Part shown: piece by piece, positions 25,671-34,065 of the stretch
Layout of the letters: each line of letters begins with the position of its first letter
Position numbering within the stretch: the stretch's first letter is position 1
Source of the DNA: Capillimicrobium parvum
Lineage (GTDB): Bacteria; Actinomycetota; Thermoleophilia; Solirubrobacterales; Solirubrobacteraceae
Assembly: GCF_021172045.1 (NCBI RefSeq)
Contig: NZ_CP087164.1
Location: forward strand, 5,580,001-5,644,000
Direction: 5' to 3'
DNA length: 64,000 nt
Made by a program: the position numbers and the translations under genes
Notes under the pieces: model-generated
The model's database searches: none
Told to the model about the DNA's origin: nothing
Seen by the model: only the letters and a program-made list of their open reading frames with translations

Positions 25671-25715
25671 ACGATACGAGCGCCGGGCCCATCGGGAAAC
25701 CGTCCGATCGGAGGT
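25671..25715 (-). promoter_or_regulatory. Palindromic operator 8 and -10 box for the molybdenum hydroxylase operon
   Basis: TCCGATCGGAGGT is at 25703-25715. Leftwards, 23 nt separate the 16-mer from TATCGT (25676-25671), upstream of TTG 25639. The operon runs to 18394. Otherwise the gap 25640-25872 holds no gene that I can see. Confidence 0.75.
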
Positions 25716-25872
25716 TGTTCCAGGCCTCGGCGCGGGAGAAGAATTCGAGCCGACGGACGGCCGCGTCAAACCGCTGGACGCCGTCCCTTGCGTCGACTCG
25801 GGGGAGCGCATGCCCGAAGGTCCTGATGCTCAGCCAACCCGGCGCGCGGAGCCGCGGCGCCGAACCGCCGGA

Positions 25873-26568
25873 CTAGAGGATGCGCAGTTCGCTGAGCTTG
25901 AAGACCGCCTCCACCCGGTTGCGGGCACCGAGCTTGCGCAGCGCGCTCTGCAGATACGACTTGACCGTCGTCGGAGCGAGGAAGATGGCTCCGGCGATCT
26001 CGGCGTTGCTCTCGCCACGCGCCGCCCGGCGCAGGATCTCGTGCTCACGCGGCGTGAGCGGCGTGCCGTTCACCTTCGCCGCGGCGTGTTGAAGCATCTG
26101 GTCGCTGTCGGGATCGACGATGCTCTGCCCGCCGGCGACCAGCGCGATCGACTCGAGAAGCCGGGTGGGCGTCGCGTCCTTTCCGATGACCCCGTGCACG
26201 CCGAGCTCGGCGGCCTCCTCGCGCAGCGACGGCGACAGCTGAGCGGCGAAGATCAGCACGCGGGTTCCGGGCGACACGGCGGCCAGACGGCGGACGACGC
26301 ACTCGAGCAGCATGTCGCGCAGCCAGGGATCCAGCAGAACGACGTTGTGCCGGCGCTCACGCGCAGCGTCGATGGCCTCCTGGCCGGAACCGACGGCCTC
26401 GACGGCACGGATGCCCTTCGCTCCCTGCAGGAACAGGCGCACCCCCTGTTGCACCACCGGCTGCTCGTCGACAACAAGGAGCTGGATGCTGCGGGTGAGG
26501 ATGCACCGCGGCGACTCGCTGCGCACTGCGGGCGTCGTAAGGGCTGGGGACTCCACAAGCTCCAGCAA
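25873..26568 (-). CDS. LuxR/NarL-type response regulator
   Basis: A 231-residue response regulator. The receiver domain has an acidic pair in LLVVDEQPVV, the phosphoacceptor Asp in VVLLDPWL and a Lys in GVIGKDA. Residues about 165-230 are a LuxR HTH (LTPREHEILRRAARGESNAEIAGAIFLAPTTVKSYLQSALRKLGARNR). Starts are ambiguous: TTG 26568 or GTG 26526, the latter leaving little before the receiver domain. No histidine kinase is nearby, so it is an orphan here. The targets are not evident. Confidence 0.85.
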   Translation of the reverse strand: MLELVESPALTTPAVRSESPRCILTRSIQLLVVDEQPVVQQGVRLFLQGAKGIRAVEAVGSGQEAIDAARERRHNVVLLDPWLRDMLLECVVRRLAAVSPGTRVLIFAAQLSPSLREEAAELGVHGVIGKDATPTRLLESIALVAGGQSIVDPDSDQMLQHAAAKVNGTPLTPREHEILRRAARGESNAEIAGAIFLAPTTVKSYLQSALRKLGARNRVEAVFKLSELRIL

Positions 26569-26595
26569 GACCTCTCCTCCTCTAGAACCCTTACG
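26536..26595. promoter_or_regulatory. Inverted repeat around the response-regulator start
   Basis: CGTAAGGG at 26536-26543 and CCCTTACG at 26588-26595 form a perfect 8-bp inverted pair 44 bp apart, spanning the possible starts of the response regulator and lying just upstream of the XRE-cupin gene at 26655. Widely spaced dyads can be bound by two regulator dimers. A chance match cannot be excluded. Confidence 0.3.
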
Positions 26596-26654
26596 TTCAA
26601 CGGTACTGCACGCTTCAAGGTGCGGTCAAGTGCTTTGTTCAGTGAGACTCCTTG

Positions 26655-27299
26655 ATGTCGGCCGTGGACAGCCCAGGCGGCCAGATCGAACTGTCGGCGT
26701 ACGGCACCCGGCTTCGCTCCGCGAGGGAGGGGCTCGGGGTCAGCGTGCGGTCACTGGCCCGAGCGGTCGGCGTATCGCCGAGCCTCATCTCGCAGATCGA
26801 GAAGGGCAGGGCGAACCCGTCCGTCGGCACCCTGTACGGGATCGTCTCCGCGCTCGAGATCTCGCTCGACGAGCTGTTCTCCGAGACACGTGAGACGATC
26901 GGGTCGGCCGCGTCCGCCGATTCCCGGCGATCCGACCAGACCGTCCAGCGGCATGCCGACCGGCCCACGGTGGATCTGGCGAGCGGCGTGCGCTGGGAGC
27001 GGTTGACCCCCATGAGGGATGCGAGCGTGGACTTCCTGCTGGTGACGTACGACGTCGGCGGAGCCTCCTGCCCGCCGGACGGCTTGATCCGGCACAGCGG
27101 CCGCGAATACGGCATCGTCATCAGCGGCCGCCTCGGGGCGACGATCGGCTTCGAGACCCTCGAGCTCGAGGCCGGCGATTCGCTCGTCGTCGACTGCCCG
27201 ACGCCGCATCGCTTCTGGACCATCGGCCATGAGCCCGCCGTGGCCGTGTGGGCCATAGTCGGTCATGCCGGAGATCCGCCCGCCGACTTCAACAGCTGA
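26655..27299 (+). CDS. XRE-family regulator with C-terminal cupin (copy 2)
   Basis: A 214-residue HTH-cupin regulator. VSPSLISQIEKGRANPSVGTLYGIVSALEISLDELFSE is the HTH core; HSGREYGIVISGRLGATIGFETLELEAGDSLVVDCPTPHRFW is the cupin. Paralogous to the genes at 2325 and 48705. The ATG at 26655 directly follows a TTG codon. It lacks the palindromic operator upstream, unlike copy 1. It overlaps the following MFS gene by 35 nt, so it probably controls that exporter or responds to its substrate. Confidence 0.9.
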   Translation: MSAVDSPGGQIELSAYGTRLRSAREGLGVSVRSLARAVGVSPSLISQIEKGRANPSVGTLYGIVSALEISLDELFSETRETIGSAASADSRRSDQTVQRHADRPTVDLASGVRWERLTPMRDASVDFLLVTYDVGGASCPPDGLIRHSGREYGIVISGRLGATIGFETLELEAGDSLVVDCPTPHRFWTIGHEPAVAVWAIVGHAGDPPADFNS

Positions 27300-28518
27300 C
27301 CGGGGCGCCGCATGGCGCCCCGCGTTCCTGGCGCTGACCGGCGTCTTCACGGTGGGCATGGCGTTCACCACGGTCCCGACGCCGCTGTATCCCATCTACG
27401 AGTCCCACGAGGGCTACGGCACCGCGACGATCACGGTGATCTTCGCCGTGTATCCCCTCGGCGTCATGGCGTCGGTGCTGCTGCTCGGACACGCGTCCGA
27501 CCGAGTCGGCCGGCGCCGGGCCATCGTGCCCGCGCTCGGACTCGAGGCGCTGAGCGCCGTCGGGTTCCTGCTCAGCTCGTCGCTGCCGGTCCTCCTCGCC
27601 GCGCGAGTGGTCTGCGGCATCGGGGTGGGGATCCTGACGGCCACCGCCGCCGCGTACCTCGCCGAACTGGACCGCCGCGCCCGGGTGCACGGCCCGCGCC
27701 GAGCCGATCTCGCGGTCACCGGAGCGACCTTCGGCGGCTTCGGGGCGGGGGCGCTCGGTTCCGGTCTGCTCGCCACCGTCGCACCCGCGCCGCTGCGACT
27801 GCCGTTCCTCGTTGCGCTGATCGGACTCCTGGCCGCCGGCCTCGTCGCGGCCCTGCTTCCCGAGACGCTCACCGCGCGGGCGGCCGGACCGGCGCTGCGG
27901 CTGCAGCGGCTGGTCGTCCCCAGTCATGCCCGCCGCCCCTACTTCGGCGCCTGCGCGGGCGGGTTCGCCGCGCTCTGCCTCCTGAGCCTGTACGCGTCGG
28001 TGGCGCCCTCGTTCCTCGCGGACTCCCTGCACCAGCGCTCGCCGGCCGTGGCGGGCGCCATGGCGTGCGCGTGCTGTTTCGCCGCGGGGCTGGGACAGAT
28101 CGCCCTGGTCCGCCTCGCGCCGCGCCGCCAGCTGTGCACGGCGCTGATCCTGCTGCCCGCCGGGATCGTCATGGTCACGCTCGCCGTGGCGCTGGAGAGC
28201 TTTCCGCTCTTTCTCGCCGGCGGGATGATCGGCGGCCTGGGGAGCGGCGGTCTGTTCAAGCGGGCGCTGGCCACGGTCGACGACCTTGCGCCCGCCGCGT
28301 CGCGCGCCGAGGCCTTCGCCGGCTTCTATCTGGCGGTCTACCTCAACGCCACCTTCCCGGTGGTGGCGCTGGGCGTCCTGACGCAGGCCTTCGGCGCGCT
28401 CACGGCCGTCAGCGCCTTCGCCGTGATGATCTTCCTCGTGCTGGCCGTCGCCGCGCCGTCGCTCATGGGAGCCCCGGTGGCCATGCGCACACCGGCGCCG
28501 GAACCCGAGCAGGCTTGA
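27265..28518 (+). CDS. MFS transporter
   Basis: A 417-residue major facilitator with about 12 hydrophobic segments. LLGHASDRVGRRRAIVPALG is the loop 2-3 motif A. The start overlaps the upstream XRE-cupin gene by 35 nt, an arrangement consistent with translational coupling and a regulator-transporter pair. Whether it imports the substrate or exports a metabolite is unknown. Confidence 0.88.
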   Translation: MPEIRPPTSTADRGAAWRPAFLALTGVFTVGMAFTTVPTPLYPIYESHEGYGTATITVIFAVYPLGVMASVLLLGHASDRVGRRRAIVPALGLEALSAVGFLLSSSLPVLLAARVVCGIGVGILTATAAAYLAELDRRARVHGPRRADLAVTGATFGGFGAGALGSGLLATVAPAPLRLPFLVALIGLLAAGLVAALLPETLTARAAGPALRLQRLVVPSHARRPYFGACAGGFAALCLLSLYASVAPSFLADSLHQRSPAVAGAMACACCFAAGLGQIALVRLAPRRQLCTALILLPAGIVMVTLAVALESFPLFLAGGMIGGLGSGGLFKRALATVDDLAPAASRAEAFAGFYLAVYLNATFPVVALGVLTQAFGALTAVSAFAVMIFLVLAVAAPSLMGAPVAMRTPAPEPEQA

Positions 28519-28598
28519 GGCGCCCTCCGTCGTTCGGTTACCGTCCAATCAGCCTGCACATCAGGCGCGCAGCCCGAACGTCGTCGAGAGGAGTTCCG

Positions 28599-29039
28599 AT
28601 GCCCGCCTCCCCGGTGCCCAGGTCCGTCGACGCGTTCCTGCGCAAGCCGAACATGGCGGTGGTCGCGACGCTGAGCACGGATGGCACGCCGCACACCGTC
28701 GCCACCTGGTACGACTGGGACTCGGGCCGTGTCCTGCTCAGCATGGATCACAGCCGCCGTCGCCTGCGCCACCTCACCGCGGATGGCCGGGTCGCCCTGA
28801 CCGTCATCGATCGCGACGACTGGTACCGCCACATCAGCCTCATCGGACGCGTCGACGAGATGCACGACGACGAGGGCCTCGCCGACATCGACCGCCTTGC
28901 GGTCCGCTACACCGGCGAGGCGTACAAGACACGCGACTCGCCGCGGGTCAGCGCGTGGATCGAGATCCAGCGCTGGCACGGGTGGGATGCCTCGGGCGAG
29001 CGAAAGGTGACCGACGCGTCCTGGGACGACGCGTCCTGA
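28599..29039 (+). CDS. PPOX/split-barrel flavin or F420-binding protein (copy 2)
   Basis: A 146-residue split-barrel protein: MAVVATLSTDGTPHTVATWYDWDSGRVLLSMD and RVALTVIDRDDWYRHISLIGRV match PPOX-class F420- or FMN-dependent proteins. GAGAGGAG lies 7 nt upstream of ATG 28599. The product ends with a repeated DAS element (DASWDDAS) encoded by a 9-bp direct repeat. Only distantly similar to the protein at 4936. Confidence 0.8.
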   Translation: MPASPVPRSVDAFLRKPNMAVVATLSTDGTPHTVATWYDWDSGRVLLSMDHSRRRLRHLTADGRVALTVIDRDDWYRHISLIGRVDEMHDDEGLADIDRLAVRYTGEAYKTRDSPRVSAWIEIQRWHGWDASGERKVTDASWDDAS

Positions 29040-29046
29040 GAACCGC

Positions 29047-29075
29047 TTGACCTGTTCCGGCGCGGCTTGTTTACT
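29047..29075 (+). promoter_or_regulatory. Probable sigma70-type promoter for the M24-E1 operon
   Basis: TTGACC at 29047-29052, a 17-nt spacer and TTTACT at 29070-29075 make a recognisable housekeeping-type promoter. ATG 29109 follows, with GAGGAG about 10 nt before it. No copy of the ACCTCCGAWCGGAGGT palindrome is present, so this operon is not in that regulon. Confidence 0.6.
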
Positions 29076-29108
29076 AAGGTTGAACAGCCCCAGAGGAGAA
29101 CAGCAGAC

Positions 29109-30398
29109 ATGACCGGGTCGCCAGGGGCCACCATGGCCGTCGACTGGGAGCGGCGGATCGACTTCGACCGCCTGCGGGGCGAGCGTCTCGAACGCGCCCG
29201 CCGGGCGCTGCGTGCGTCGGAGCTCGGAGCGGTTCTCCTGTTCGACCAGAACAACATCCGCTACGTCACCAGCACCCACATCGGCGAGTGGGCGCGCGAC
29301 AAGAGCGCTCGCTGCGCCCTGCTGCCGAGGACCGGGGACCCGGTGCTGTGGGACTTCGGCTCCGCGGCCCGGCACCATCAGCTCCACGCGCCGTGGCTGC
29401 CCGAGACGAGCTGGCGCGCGGGCGTCTCCAGCATGCGCGGCGCCATGCCCGAGCAGACGGGCGTGCCCGACCTGCTCGCCGGCCACATCCACGAGGTGCT
29501 GCGCGAGCACGGCCTCGAACGCGAGCCGCTGGGCATCGATCTGACGGACATGGAGACGCTGGCATCGCTGCATCGGCGCAACATCCCGACCGCCAACGCC
29601 CAGCCGGTGATGCTCGACGCGCGCAAGATCAAGACCGGCGAGGAGATCGCGCTGCTCGACCACGCGGCGGGGATCGTCGACGCCGTCTATGAGCGCATCT
29701 ACGAGATGCTGCGGCCCGGCGTGCACGAGCATCAGATCGTCGCCGAGGCCCAGAAGCTCCTCTTCGAGCTCGGCTCCGAGCAGGTGGAGGCCATCAACGC
29801 GGTCTCCGGCGAGCGCTGCAACCCGCATCCCCACGTCTTCTCCGATCGCCTCCTGCGGCCGGGGGACCAGGCGTTCTTCGACATCATCCACTCGTTCATG
29901 GGGTACCGGACGTGCTACTACCGCACGTTCTGCGTCGGCGGTGTGACCCAGCCCCAGCTCGACGCGTACAAGCGCTGCCGAGAATGGCTCGATCACGCGA
30001 TCGACCTCGTGCGCCCCGGCGTGACCACCGATCAGATCGCGGCGGTCTGGCCGACCGCCGAGGAGCTCGGGTTCCCCAGCGAGGAGGCGTGCTTCGGACT
30101 CCAGTTCGGCCACGGCCTCGGCGTCGGCCTGTACGAGTCGCCGATGATCTCGCGGCTGCACTCCTTCGACGACCCTGTCGAGATCGAGGAGGGCATGGTG
30201 TTCGCGCTGGAGACGTACTGCCCCGCCACGGACGGCCGCTCGGCCGCCCGGATCGAGGAGGAGGTCGTGGTGCGGGCCGAGGGCCCGGAGATCATCACGC
30301 GGTTCCCGGCCGAGGAGCTCCTGGTCGCCGGGCGCCAGTACGTCCGGGGCGCGGACTTCGCGGACCGCCAACCCAGCGCCATCGGGGCGACCGGATGA
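29109..30398 (+). CDS. M24-family protein with altered metal site
   Basis: A 429-residue creatinase/aminopeptidase-P-like protein. The C-terminal pita-bread domain keeps the first metal Asp (FFDII), the His (LQFGHGLG) and the two late Glu residues (FALET and RIEEEVVV). In GYRTCYYRTF the position that is Asp in the canonical GYxxDxTRTF is Cys. The complete M24 gene at 45594 has the normal Asp there (GYVCDMAR), so this is a real difference. The protein may bind metal differently or have lost peptidase activity, like other non-peptidase M24 members. It overlaps the E1 alpha gene by 4 nt (ATGA). Confidence 0.85.
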   Translation: MTGSPGATMAVDWERRIDFDRLRGERLERARRALRASELGAVLLFDQNNIRYVTSTHIGEWARDKSARCALLPRTGDPVLWDFGSAARHHQLHAPWLPETSWRAGVSSMRGAMPEQTGVPDLLAGHIHEVLREHGLEREPLGIDLTDMETLASLHRRNIPTANAQPVMLDARKIKTGEEIALLDHAAGIVDAVYERIYEMLRPGVHEHQIVAEAQKLLFELGSEQVEAINAVSGERCNPHPHVFSDRLLRPGDQAFFDIIHSFMGYRTCYYRTFCVGGVTQPQLDAYKRCREWLDHAIDLVRPGVTTDQIAAVWPTAEELGFPSEEACFGLQFGHGLGVGLYESPMISRLHSFDDPVEIEEGMVFALETYCPATDGRSAARIEEEVVVRAEGPEIITRFPAEELLVAGRQYVRGADFADRQPSAIGATG

Positions 30399-31378
30399 GC
30401 ACCGTGGCGCCGGCCGCCGGCGCTGCCACCACCGAGCTCGACCGCGACGCGAGCATCGCCCTCTACCGCCGCATGCGGCTCATCCGGCGGTTCGAGGACA
30501 CGATCCAGTCGCTGTTCCAGCGCGGCGAGGTGCACGGAACGACGCACCTCTACTCAGGCGAGGAGGCGTCGGCCGTCGGCGTGTGCTCCGCCCTGGAGCC
30601 GCAGGACCGCGTCGCCGGCACCTACCGGGGACACGGGCACGCGCTCGCCCTGGGCGTTCCCACCGGCGGCCTGCTCGACGAGATGCTCGGCCGCAGCACC
30701 GGCGTCTGCGGCGGCCGCGCCGGTTCGATGAACGTCGTCGACCTCGATCACCAGCTCATCGGATGCTTCGGCATCATCGGCGGGAGCATCGCCGCCGCGA
30801 CCGGAGCGTCGCTGGCGCTGCGCAGCCGCAACGGCGTCGCGGTCGCCTTCTTCGGCGACGGCACGACGAACCACGGGTACTTCCACGAGTGCCTGAATTT
30901 CGCGCAGGTGATGAAGCTGCCCGTGGTCTTCGTCTGCGAGAACAACCTGTACGGGGAGTTCACGCCGTGGGAGGACGTGACCGCGGGCCAGATCCGTTCG
31001 CGTCCCGAGGCGCTCGAGATGTCCGCCGTCACCATCGACGGCAACGACGTGTGGACCGTCCACGCCGCGGCCCGGGAGGCCCTCGCGCATGCCCGCCGCG
31101 GCGATGGCCCGTACTTCATCGAGGCGCTCACCTACCGCTTCGTCGGGCACTCCCGCAGCGATCCGGGCGCCTACCGCAAGCCGGGTGAGCTCGATGCGTG
31201 GCGCCAGCGCGATCCGCTCAAGCTGGCCCGCGCCGCGCTCGCCGACGTCTTCGACGTGGGCGAGGACGAGTTGGCCGAGATCGAAGCCGCGGTCGACGGC
31301 GAGCTGGAGGCCGCCGTCGAGGCTGGGCTCGCCGCGCCCTACCCCGAGCCCGGGATCGCCCGCCAGTTCAAGGACTAG
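30395..31378 (+). CDS. ThDP-dependent dehydrogenase E1 alpha subunit (acetoin/pyruvate type)
   Basis: A 327-residue E1 alpha subunit. FGDGTTNHGYFHECLNFAQVMKLPVVFVCENN is the ThDP-binding GDG...NN motif, preceded by RGHGHALALG. It decarboxylates 2-oxo acids or cleaves acetoin together with the beta subunit downstream. The acetyl acceptor E2 and E3 components are not in the window, so the complex may use an E2 encoded elsewhere or an artificial-acceptor-like route as in acetoin oxidoreductase. Confidence 0.9.
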   Translation: MSTVAPAAGAATTELDRDASIALYRRMRLIRRFEDTIQSLFQRGEVHGTTHLYSGEEASAVGVCSALEPQDRVAGTYRGHGHALALGVPTGGLLDEMLGRSTGVCGGRAGSMNVVDLDHQLIGCFGIIGGSIAAATGASLALRSRNGVAVAFFGDGTTNHGYFHECLNFAQVMKLPVVFVCENNLYGEFTPWEDVTAGQIRSRPEALEMSAVTIDGNDVWTVHAAAREALAHARRGDGPYFIEALTYRFVGHSRSDPGAYRKPGELDAWRQRDPLKLARAALADVFDVGEDELAEIEAAVDGELEAAVEAGLAAPYPEPGIARQFKD

Positions 31379-31382
31379 CGCC

Positions 31383-32375
31383 ATGGAGTTCCGCCAAGCC
31401 ATCCGCGACGCCCTGGACGAAGAGCTCGCCCGAGACGAGCGCGTGATCTTCTTCGGCGAGGACGTGGCCCGGCCGGGCGGCGTGTTCGCCGTCACCCCCG
31501 GGCTGCAGGAGGCCCACGGCTCCGACCGCGTCTTCGACACGCCCATCTCGGAGCTGGCCCTGGCCGGCGCAGCCTTCGGCAGCGCCGTGTGCGGGGCCCG
31601 TCCGGTCATCGAGATCATGTTCGGCGACTTCCTGCCGCTGGCGATGGACAGCCTCGTCAACCAGGCGGCCAAGTACTGGTACCTGTCCAACGAGCAGGCC
31701 AGCGTGCCGCTCGTCGTGCGATCCGCCATCGGCGCGGGCGGCCGGTTCGGGGCCATCCACTCGCAGAACCCCGCTTCCTGGTTCACGAACGTGCCGGGCC
31801 TCAAGGTGGTCGCTCCGTCGACACCGGGTGACGCCAAGGCGCTGCTCAAGGCGGCGATCCGCGACGACAACCCGGTCCTCTTCCTCGAGCACAAGCGCCT
31901 GTACTCGCTCAAGGACGACGCCCCCGCCGCGGAGCCCGCCGAGATCGGCGTCGCCGCCGTCCGCAGGACGGGCGGCGACGTGACGATCGTGTCGGCGATG
32001 AAGGGCGTCCACGACTGCCTGGCCGCGGCCGAGCTGCTCGCCGAGTCGGGCATCGAGGCCGAGGTCATCGACCTGCGCACGCTGCGTCCCCTCGACAGTG
32101 GCACGGTGCTGGAGTCCCTGGCCAGGACGAACCGGCTCGTCGTGGTCGAGGAAGGTCCGATGACGGGCGGCTGGGCGGGCGAGATCCTGTCGCTGGCGAT
32201 CGAGAACGCGCTGGAGCACATCGACGACGCCTACCGGATCGCCACGGCCGACACCCCCATCCCGTACAGCCCCACGCTCGAGGACGCGTTCCTGCCCAGC
32301 GCCCAGTCGATCGCCTCGAACATCCGGAGCCGGCTCGGCGTGAGCACGGCCGAAGCCGTCGGGTTCACGGGCTGA
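31383..32375 (+). CDS. ThDP-dependent dehydrogenase E1 beta subunit
   Basis: A 330-residue E1 beta subunit, starting 4 nt after the alpha gene. VIFFGEDVARPGGVFAVTPGL, FDTPISELALAGAAFG and VIDLRTLRPLDSGTVLESL are typical transketolase-like PYR and C-terminal domain motifs. It forms the heterotetrameric E1 with the upstream alpha subunit. The arrangement after an M24 protein may be a conserved operon; this cannot be verified here. Confidence 0.9.
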   Translation: MEFRQAIRDALDEELARDERVIFFGEDVARPGGVFAVTPGLQEAHGSDRVFDTPISELALAGAAFGSAVCGARPVIEIMFGDFLPLAMDSLVNQAAKYWYLSNEQASVPLVVRSAIGAGGRFGAIHSQNPASWFTNVPGLKVVAPSTPGDAKALLKAAIRDDNPVLFLEHKRLYSLKDDAPAAEPAEIGVAAVRRTGGDVTIVSAMKGVHDCLAAAELLAESGIEAEVIDLRTLRPLDSGTVLESLARTNRLVVVEEGPMTGGWAGEILSLAIENALEHIDDAYRIATADTPIPYSPTLEDAFLPSAQSIASNIRSRLGVSTAEAVGFTG

Positions 32376-32396
32376 GGGCCGCGCGCGTGAAGCGGC

Positions 32397-33932
32397 TCAG
32401 CGATCGGAGCGGCCCGGGAACGCGGGCATCACGTCCGAGCCGACGATCGCGTAGGCCTGGAGCGCCAGCCACAGCTGCACCATGTCGGCCATGCTCGACA
32501 GGTCGCGTCCCGTGATCTGCTCGACCCGGCTCAAGCGGTACGACAGCGTGTGCTTGTGCACATGCAGCTCCGCGGCGGCGGTCTGCAGCCGGCGGTCATG
32601 CTCGAAGAACACCCGCAGCGACTGCAGCATGGCGCTGCCATGCTCCGCGTCGTAGACGATCACCGGCGCGAGGATCTCCTCGACGAGGCTCTCCAGCGTC
32701 CCGATGTCCGTCGGCAGCCAGTGCAGCGAGGAGTCCGAGCGCGGGAAGGTCCGGACGGCACCGCCTCCGTCGTCGTCGGCGATCGCTCGCTCGAGGGCCC
32801 ACATGGCCTCCTTGCGCGCGACCGACAGGCCCTGCACGCCGTCCCGCTCGCCGCTGATCCCGGCACGAAGGCCGAGTCCGTCGAGAGCCTCGGTCAGCAC
32901 CTCGGGCTCAGCGGGCAGCAGCGCGAACAGGTCACGGTCGACGAGGAGCATGTGCGGGAGCTCCAGATCGCACAGCCGGTGATGGAGCTCGTCGTCGCGC
33001 AGATCGCCGTCCACGGCGCGAAGCGCAGCGACGGCAAGTGGAGCACCGGGGGCGAAGCCCGCCTCGGCGAGCGCATCCTCGACGCCTGCGGACTCCAGGC
33101 GACCGGCGAACAGCTTCGCGAGCGTCTCCGCCCCCCTGCGGCGTTGCGCCTCACGCTCGTAGTACAGCTGGGTGAGCTCGAGGGCAGCGATCGTCGCGAT
33201 GTGGTGGACGGCGCCGAGACCGGCCGGCGCCACGCCCTCACGCTCGAGCGCGACGACGAACGTCCCGGGCCGCTGCTCGAGCGGCACCCGAACCGCGTAT
33301 CCGCCGGGAACGGCGGGATTGCCGGTGATCGACGTGAACTCGTCGCCGCCGAGTGCATCGACGACCTCCTGAGGCGGCCGCCGGAAGCCGCTGATCAGCG
33401 GCGCGCCGATCACCGAGACCAGGTAGACGTCGTACCCCGAGATCTCCTCGAGACGCTCGAAGATCGCGTGCGGGCCCTTGACGTGGGCGTCGGATCGCAG
33501 CGTGTCGAAGATCCGCACGTGCGTCAGCAGGCGCTGCATCGCGCTGTCCTGGTTCGCGTCGGCCACCATCCGGGCGATCGACAGGAACGGGACCTCGACC
33601 GGGACGTGCAGCAGCGGGAAGTCCCGGTCGTCGGCCTCGGCGAGCATCTCGGCCCGCAGCTGCGGTCCGCGGACGCCGATGCCCAGCGCGGCGGCGTGAC
33701 GCTCGTCGAGCCGCTCCACGAGCCGGGCCTGAGCCGAGCCGTCGGCGGGCAGGCCGAGACCGTTGGTCATGAGCAGCTCGCCACCGTCGAGCCACGGCGC
33801 CGGATCGTCGAGCTCGGACACGTGGGTCCACAGGAGCGGCCGGTCGAGTCCTCCGGCTCCGGCGATCGTGCGCAGCTGCAGCGATGGGGTCTCGACCAGA
33901 TCCCGGATCGTCATGGCTCGGCGCGGACCCAT
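32397..33932 (-). CDS. PucR-family transcriptional regulator
   Basis: A 511-residue regulator. The N-terminal PucR domain begins MTIRDLVETPSLQLRTIAGAGG; the C-terminal HTH_30 domain contains LHVHKHTLSYRLSRVEQITGRDL. PucR proteins control purine, allantoin or amino-acid catabolism. ATG 33932 lies 10 nt after TACGCT (33948-33943), giving an almost leaderless mRNA; ATG 33914 (MTIRDL) is an alternative. Divergent from hyuB, and the 33974 dyad between them may be its binding site. Confidence 0.9.
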   Translation of the reverse strand: MGPRRAMTIRDLVETPSLQLRTIAGAGGLDRPLLWTHVSELDDPAPWLDGGELLMTNGLGLPADGSAQARLVERLDERHAAALGIGVRGPQLRAEMLAEADDRDFPLLHVPVEVPFLSIARMVADANQDSAMQRLLTHVRIFDTLRSDAHVKGPHAIFERLEEISGYDVYLVSVIGAPLISGFRRPPQEVVDALGGDEFTSITGNPAVPGGYAVRVPLEQRPGTFVVALEREGVAPAGLGAVHHIATIAALELTQLYYEREAQRRRGAETLAKLFAGRLESAGVEDALAEAGFAPGAPLAVAALRAVDGDLRDDELHHRLCDLELPHMLLVDRDLFALLPAEPEVLTEALDGLGLRAGISGERDGVQGLSVARKEAMWALERAIADDDGGGAVRTFPRSDSSLHWLPTDIGTLESLVEEILAPVIVYDAEHGSAMLQSLRVFFEHDRRLQTAAAELHVHKHTLSYRLSRVEQITGRDLSSMADMVQLWLALQAYAIVGSDVMPAFPGRSDR

Positions 33933-33973
33933 GGCGTTTGCGAGCGTAGCGCTCGGCCGATGGCACGGCAGCC

Positions 33974-33991
33974 AACCCGGTGCCCCGGGTT
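33974..33991. promoter_or_regulatory. Dyad AACCCGG-N4-CCGGGTT between pucR-like and hyuB
   Basis: Perfect 7-bp arms around TGCC lie about midway between the divergent starts (33932 and 34066). Position and symmetry are those of an operator for the neighbouring PucR-type regulator. TACATT at 34031-34036 is a possible -10 for hyuB, putting the dyad near -60. I found no second copy in the window. Confidence 0.45.
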
Positions 33992-34065
33992 TGTGTGCCG
34001 GACCCATTCCGGACCTCCGGCAGCCGTGTCTACATTTCTGCCGTGCGACCAGGAGAGGACGTGTG

